A DNA stretch of 9,129 nt from JACQHJ01 sp038063075 (GTDB lineage Bacteria > Patescibacteriota > Microgenomatia > Levybacterales > UBA12049): contig JBBTVW010000042.1 in assembly GCA_038063075.1 (NCBI GenBank), positions 1 to 9,129 on the forward strand, in the 5' to 3' direction. Below, piece by piece: positions 5,715-9,129 of the stretch; the first letter of the stretch is position 1, and each line of letters opens with the position of its first letter. Position numbers and translations under genes: made by a program. Below the pieces are notes generated by a model that made no database searches, had not been told where the DNA came from, and saw only the letters and a program-made list of their open reading frames with translations.

Positions 5715-7043
5715 TTAAGACTCCTTTGAAGAAACTAATTTATATGATGAAACAACTCTTTCTTTCATGCTGTAAAGTATAAATTCATAGTATTTAGCAA
5801 TATTTTCAAAAGCTCTTTTTTCTTTTAATAGTTTGCTAAATACGTGCATCTTTTTTGAAGTTTTAGGTTCCATAGAAAAGGCAATTGTGTGAATAAGGCT
5901 TTTTTTATTTAAATCAAAAACAATATTAGATTTTCTAAGATTAGCTTCTTCTAAAGCTTCTTTAAAATCTTTAGACTTTGTTAATCCTTGGAGTTTTTGA
6001 GAAATAATAAAAGGTTTTTGATGAGAAATAGCAAGTGATAATGGTCCAGATGAAGACATAAATGTTCTGTAAGGAAGAACAACTAGGTCAGATGCTTTAA
6101 AAATTGGAGAAATATCCTCTTCTTTAACAAAACCTGTTGTTACAATATTAATTGAGTCTTTAATAAGATTATTTATTCTTGTTATAAAACCTTGATAATG
6201 AGTTTTTTGCTCTTGGGTAAAGCTTGGGCCACCTGCAATAATAAGTTTTATTTTCTTTCCATTAATTGATTTTTGATTTCTTAAGCTTTCTATAAGGAAA
6301 TCAACGCCTTTATACCAAGTTAAGTATCCAAAATAGAGGATTACAAACTCATCACTTTTTATTCCAAAGTGTTTTCTAATATTTTTAGCATTACTTGTTT
6401 CAATATTGGTATCAACGCCATGTGAGACTACATGAATTTTACCTGAGTCAGTAACCTTAGAAAGCCTTGTTTTAAATTCTTCTTCTAATACAATTATTTT
6501 CTTAGCACTTTGGCCAAGTATAAAATAAAACCATTTTAAGCCAAAGTTTAATACTTTTAGCTTTAGATTATTTGATTTAATTCCAATATGACCTGATAAA
6601 TCTTTTATGTTAAATAAAACTTGGTGAATAACTATTAGAAGATTTCTTCTAAGCAAGAATAAAAGAATTGAAAATGGAGCAACTAAACTGGTTGTTAGGG
6701 TATCACCAAAAGATGCAAATTCAAATTCAATCATTACATCTTTTATTTTATTAAACCTTAGAATTTCTTTAGTTAAAGCTATAAAAGATAGGGGAGAGTT
6801 TCTTTTAAAACAGCGAATTATTAAAATTCCATCTTCAACGTATTCTTTTTTCTTGCCTACTTCAATTGTTAAAATGACAATTTTTCTGCCTGGATTTTCA
6901 TTCTTTAGCTTTAAGATTGTATTTTTGGCAAAAGAAGACACAGCGCATACGCCCTTACTGTATATCTCATTCCTTTTTGGATAGGCAGAAATAACGAGTA
7001 AAGAATCCTTAGTATTAAACTGTTGAATAATATTTTTTCTCAT
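5715..7043 (-). CDS. Family 4 glycosyltransferase (GT-B fold)
   Basis: This 442-aa cytoplasmic or membrane-associated enzyme has a GT4-type C-terminal half. SHGVD (207-211) opens the donor domain, FGYLTWYKGVDFLIESL (238-254) matches the family's FGxxxxYKGxDxLI, and LIIAGGP (267-273), ASDLVVLPY (317-325) and SSSGPLSLA (330-338) follow in order. The usual EX7E box is replaced by the SGxLxLA variant known in one branch of GT4, and GKP is QKP, so the donor pocket may differ. A hydrophobic, basic stretch near 123-141 (FSILLFLLRRNLLIV) may touch the membrane. The ATG at 7043 is chosen over an in-frame GTG at 7061 because the GTG lies inside a strong hairpin and neither start has an SD. The gene overlaps functionally with the next one: it supplies that gene's SD and ends 2 nt before its ATG. 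Sugar and acceptor are unknown. Confidence 0.87.
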   Translation of the reverse strand: MRKNIIQQFNTKDSLLVISAYPKRNEIYSKGVCAVSSFAKNTILKLKNENPGRKIVILTIEVGKKKEYVEDGILIIRCFKRNSPLSFIALTKEILRFNKIKDVMIEFEFASFGDTLTTSLVAPFSILLFLLRRNLLIVIHQVLFNIKDLSGHIGIKSNNLKLKVLNFGLKWFYFILGQSAKKIIVLEEEFKTRLSKVTDSGKIHVVSHGVDTNIETSNAKNIRKHFGIKSDEFVILYFGYLTWYKGVDFLIESLRNQKSINGKKIKLIIAGGPSFTQEQKTHYQGFITRINNLIKDSINIVTTGFVKEEDISPIFKASDLVVLPYRTFMSSSGPLSLAISHQKPFIISQKLQGLTKSKDFKEALEEANLRKSNIVFDLNKKSLIHTIAFSMEPKTSKKMHVFSKLLKEKRAFENIAKYYEFILYSMKERVVSSYKLVSSKES

Positions 7044-7051
7044 ATTTACTA

Positions 7052-7087
7052 AATAACACACATTTCGATTAGGAAATGTGTGTTATT
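7052..7087. repeat. Perfect 15-bp inverted repeat before the family 4 glycosyltransferase
   Basis: AATAACACACATTTC (7052-7066) and GAAATGTGTGTTATT (7073-7087) are exact inverted arms with a 6-nt loop. In the minus-strand mRNA the hairpin starts 18 nt after the surface protein's stop codon and ends 8 nt before the ATG at 7043. No real T-run follows, so it is a poor terminator. It could be a partial terminator, an RNA stabiliser protecting the two surface-protein cistrons, or a block on translation of the SD-less downstream gene. It is the only strong structure within the operon. Confidence 0.7.
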
Positions 7088-7105
7088 GTTAGCATTTAGT
7101 TGTCC

Positions 7106-8155
7106 TTAATTACATAAAGGAAGAACTAATACACCAGGTTGCTCTTTTGCTTCTCTTTTAGTTGTTTGTCTTAAGAGTTGATAGAATAAAGCTTCTCTAT
7201 CTCCTTTTCCTGCTTTATATGCAGTAACACCTTTTGCGTGTAAACCGCCTGGTAACTGTACTGCGACAAAAGCTTGTGCGTCATAACCACTGACTCTATC
7301 AATTTTGTTCCATCCGGTTAATACTCCACGTTGTCCAGGAGTAACTGAGTGTTCTCGTCCTGATGGATCTTCTTTTAAGGTTGCGCTACCATCTTTGTTT
7401 ACCTTCCAGTTTTTGCCTTTTGTTGAGTAATCGTCTCCATCTTTAGTTTTTATACCAAAAAGTCTTGCGGCTTCTTGTGGTGAACTAATTCTTTCAGGAT
7501 TTACCCATCTGGTTATTTCTTTATCTCCAGGTTTGCAAACTGGAACAACATTCACGTCAGGTTGAGTTACAGCTTCTTTAGCTTTAACTTGTTCTCTGAC
7601 TTGTCTCCAAAGAGCTTTTTCTTGTCCTTGTGGAGCTCTCCAGAATGTTCCACCATTGATATCTAATTTCTTAGTATCTCTTGGTCTTGCAACGAATGTT
7701 TGAGCTTGGTGTTCACCATTTTTCTTGATTTTAATCCAACCTTCAACAACAGCACCATTTGCTTTTACTCTGTGTACTTTTCCTGATGCATCAGGTTTTA
7801 ATGTAGCACCACCATATTCATTAACAAACCAGTGTTCTGGATTTTGTGAATAGGCATCTCCATCTCCTCCAAACAAGCTTGCTGCTTGCTCTGCTGATTC
7901 AACTCTAATTGGTTGAACATATTGAGCTTCAACTGCTGCTGGTTTAACTCCTACTTCTCCTTGGAAAAGAGTAACAGGTGAGTTAAGAGATGGCATTTTT
8001 CCTTCAACTACAATTGCTGAAGGTCTATTCTCAACATTAGCAACTGCTGCTGATCCAGTTAAAGCAGACATTAATTCTGCCGTAGCTAATACTGCGCTAG
8101 TTGCGCCTGCTGTTCTTCTAATATGTCTATTTCCTTCTTTTGTGTTATTTGCCAT
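7106..8155 (-). CDS. Exported two-repeat protein of unknown family, possible surface protein
   Basis: I do not recognise this 349-aa protein. Residues 1-39 look like an export signal: RHIRR (10-14), an Ala-rich apolar stretch with an odd E27, and AVA (37-39) as a possible cleavage site. The twin Arg might suggest Tat, but no full motif is present. Residues about 79-207 and 217-348 are two diverged copies of one unit. Shared landmarks are EQAASLFG/QEAARLFG, a Gly/Asp-rich loop with DAYS/DDYS, W109/W250, GATLKPDASG/SATLKEDPSG, GWIKI/GWNKI, AQTFVA/AQAFVA, a charged helix near LWRQVREQ/LFYQLLRQ, and endings VVPVC/VLPLC. The only two cysteines, C207 and C348, are at matching places. It is richer in Ala, Gly, Lys and Glu and poorer in Ile and Asn than its neighbours. 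AGGAGG lies 9 nt before the ATG, which overlaps the upstream stop by one base. Position after the DUF11 gene suggests a surface role. Confidence 0.85.
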   Translation of the reverse strand: MANNTKEGNRHIRRTAGATSAVLATAELMSALTGSAAVANVENRPSAIVVEGKMPSLNSPVTLFQGEVGVKPAAVEAQYVQPIRVESAEQAASLFGGDGDAYSQNPEHWFVNEYGGATLKPDASGKVHRVKANGAVVEGWIKIKKNGEHQAQTFVARPRDTKKLDINGGTFWRAPQGQEKALWRQVREQVKAKEAVTQPDVNVVPVCKPGDKEITRWVNPERISSPQEAARLFGIKTKDGDDYSTKGKNWKVNKDGSATLKEDPSGREHSVTPGQRGVLTGWNKIDRVSGYDAQAFVAVQLPGGLHAKGVTAYKAGKGDREALFYQLLRQTTKREAKEQPGVLVLPLCN

Positions 8156-8892
8156 TATTTCTCACCTCCTATTTTTAAAGATTGTTTTGATCGTCTTCTA
8201 ATTAATAGTCCACCTAAGGCTGCTGGAATAATAAGGGCTAGGGAAGCCATTTCAGGTCCTGTTGCAGGAGTGGTTGTAAGTTCTGGGGCTGCCATAACTT
8301 TTAATCCACCTTTAGTAGTTGTTGATGTACTTGATGTTTCCTTAGCTGCTAAAACATCTTTTTGGATACAGAATTGAGATGAAGTTCTATTTACTGCTCC
8401 AGATGAATCTGTACCAATTGCTTTATTTATTTGGCAAATTACACCTGAATCGTTAGGTAGGTCATTGGTATTTGCGATCTTACCTACTATAGTATATGTT
8501 GCTTCTTGTCCTTCACTTAGTCCTGATACGCTAAAGACTAGGGTATTGGTTTTAGAATTAAAGTTACCAGGTCCTGAAACAAAACTTAAATATTTAGGGA
8601 AGATATCTGCAATTGTGATATTTGGAACTCTTTTTGTTCCTGTATTTTTAACAGTTACTTGAAAAGTTACGTTTTGGCTAGCAGCATACTTAGGATCATT
8701 TATAGAAAGATTGTTAACAAAATCTCCGCCACCCTTACCTGGTTTTTGAACGAATTTTTGAAGAGAAAAAGAGTATTCTGGGCAAGATTGTCCGCCACCA
8801 TATATTGGTGTGCATCCTGCAGCAAGTGTATTTTCTGCCTTAAAGCTAAATAAGAATAATGATAGGACAAAAATTGTAAGTAATTTTTTCAT
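8155..8892 (-). CDS. Secreted DUF11-like protein with sortase-type C-terminal signal
   Basis: This 245-aa protein has a clear signal peptide (MKKLLTIFVLSLFLF, then TLAAG, cleavage likely near residue 25). Residues about 60-140 fit the DUF11/CARDB-like beta-sandwich pattern: QNVTFQVTVKNTGTKRVPNI, LSFVSGPGNF, LVFSVSGLSEGQEATYTI. Four cysteines (C27, C37, C153, C175) could form disulfides. A Thr/Ser-rich linker (187-208) leads to TPATGPE (208-214), a hydrophobic stretch (about 215-231) and RRR (232-234), the layout of a cell-wall sorting signal with TPATG in place of LPXTG. The tail after RRR is longer than usual, about 11 residues. C27 follows AAG, which is a poor lipobox, so a lipoprotein is less likely. 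It is first in the operon behind a near-consensus promoter and overlaps the next gene by one base. No sortase gene lies in the window. Confidence 0.85.
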   Translation of the reverse strand: MKKLLTIFVLSLFLFSFKAENTLAAGCTPIYGGGQSCPEYSFSLQKFVQKPGKGGGDFVNNLSINDPKYAASQNVTFQVTVKNTGTKRVPNITIADIFPKYLSFVSGPGNFNSKTNTLVFSVSGLSEGQEATYTIVGKIANTNDLPNDSGVICQINKAIGTDSSGAVNRTSSQFCIQKDVLAAKETSSTSTTTKGGLKVMAAPELTTTPATGPEMASLALIIPAALGGLLIRRRSKQSLKIGGEK

Positions 8893-8917
8893 TTATTTAT
8901 ATTAATTTATAAAACAG

Positions 8918-8943
8918 CTATTACAACCTTTTTAGAGTAATAG
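8918..8943 (-). promoter_or_regulatory. Small hairpin in the surface-operon leader
   Basis: CTATTAC (8918-8924) and GTAATAG (8937-8943) are exact inverted arms around a 12-nt loop in the predicted leader of about 60 nt. The leader from there to the ATG is AT-rich, unstructured and has no SD. The hairpin may stabilise the 5' end of the message. On the plus strand it is followed by TTTTT, so it could also act as a weak terminator there. Confidence 0.3.
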
Positions 8944-8959
8944 TTTTTAAGATGGGCGG

Positions 8960-8988
8960 ATTATATCAATTATTATAAGATATGTCAA
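8960..8988 (-). promoter_or_regulatory. Consensus promoter of the surface operon
   Basis: Minus strand: TTGACA (8983-8988), exactly 17 bp, TATAAT (8960-8965), a perfect sigma-70 match in both hexamers. The predicted start is near 8953, about 60 nt before the ATG at 8892. This is the strongest promoter in the window, in keeping with abundant surface proteins. Confidence 0.85.
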
Positions 8989-9020
8989 TTTTATAAGACT
9001 TCGTATTAAATAAAGAGTAT

Positions 9021-9049
9021 AAGATAGTAGAAATAATAGGGCTTGACAA
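9021..9049 (-). promoter_or_regulatory. Possible second, upstream minus-strand promoter
   Basis: TTGTCA (9044-9049), 17-bp spacer, TATCTT (9021-9026) on the minus strand. It would add a second start about 60 bp upstream of the consensus promoter. Its -35 overlaps the -35 of the plus-strand promoter because TTGACAA is nearly self-complementary, so the two may compete. Confidence 0.3.
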
Positions 9050-9072
9050 CTATTAATTTCTAAGCCTATAAA
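9043..9072 (+). promoter_or_regulatory. Possible divergent plus-strand promoter
   Basis: TTGACA (9043-9048), 18-bp spacer, TATAAA (9067-9072). It points to the right, out of the window, and lies about 22 bp before a possible start codon at 9095. Confidence 0.4.
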
Positions 9073-9094
9073 TAGATAAGGTCAGAATTTATTG

Positions 9095-9129
9095 ATGAAT
9101 GTTTTCTTTTTATTATCAGTTTTAGTAGC
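9095..9129 (+). CDS. Possible start of a hydrophobic or secreted protein, cut by the window edge
   Basis: ATG at 9095 opens a frame reading MNVFFLLSVLV before the window ends. The run of hydrophobic residues looks like the start of a signal peptide or membrane segment. A plausible plus-strand promoter ends 22 bp upstream; an AAGG about 13 nt before the ATG is a weak SD. Only 11 codons are visible, so this could equally be noise. Confidence 0.3.
   Translation, partial: MNVFFLLSVLV

Noticed and set aside
7044..7061. GTG at 7061 as start of the family 4 glycosyltransferase (6 extra residues)
   Set aside because: It sits inside the 15-bp hairpin, lacks an SD, and adds residues (MCYLVN) without a role; the ATG at 7043 is simpler.
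8123..8377. Plus-strand ORF of 84 codons over the 5' end of the 349-aa gene and 3' end of the DUF11 gene
   Set aside because: It lies antisense to two well-supported genes and shows no family-like features.
8465..8853. Two plus-strand ORFs of 65 and 64 codons antisense to the DUF11 gene
   Set aside because: They are shadows of a gene with a clear signal peptide and domain; no promoter or SD supports them.
1..9129. CRISPR array, transposase or insertion-sequence ends, tRNA or rRNA genes
   Set aside because: No regularly spaced direct repeats, no transposase-like protein and no tRNA or rRNA signature were found on either strand.

Overview
The window is AT-rich (low GC by eye). It looks like a piece of a small-genome bacterium, most plausibly Patescibacteria/CPR, perhaps Microgenomates-like. 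That placement is inferred from gene content: a DUF11-type secreted protein with a TPATG-type C-terminal sorting signal, a very large YfhO/GT-C-like membrane protein, family 2 and family 4 glycosyltransferases, and tight gene spacing with several genes lacking a Shine-Dalgarno (SD) site. No rRNA, tRNA or other universal marker is present to confirm it. All confidently called genes lie on the minus strand, so transcription runs right to left.

Right half (about 9000 to 2371): a near-consensus promoter (TTGACA, 17 bp, TATAAT) precedes a cell-surface operon. Its order is a secreted DUF11-like protein with a sortase-type tail, an unfamiliar 349-aa exported protein made of two diverged repeats with one Cys each, a family 4 glycosyltransferase, and a 1113-aa polytopic protein with a large extracytoplasmic part. 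The first two genes overlap by one base with a strong SD, and the last two are 2 bp apart, so both pairs look translationally coupled. A perfect 15-bp inverted repeat separates the surface-protein pair from the glycosyltransferase pair. I infer that the operon makes an anchored surface layer together with enzymes that build or transfer its glycan. At the extreme right edge a weak plus-strand promoter and the first 11 codons of a possible hydrophobic protein run off the window.

Middle (2332 to 1469): a family 2 glycosyltransferase with its own promoter and a structured leader of about 67 nt. Its metal-binding motif is changed (DPSD).

Left half (1302 to 137): a near-consensus promoter drives a 49-aa small ORF that is almost leaderless. 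About 260 nt of structured sequence follow, including three copies of one 7-mer able to form two mutually exclusive hairpins, ending in a good intrinsic terminator. Next comes a VapBC-type toxin-antitoxin pair. Its promoter carries a perfect 21-bp palindrome over the -35 element and also predicts a leaderless mRNA. The small ORF with its structured 3' region and the two-repeat surface protein are the least explained parts of the window.
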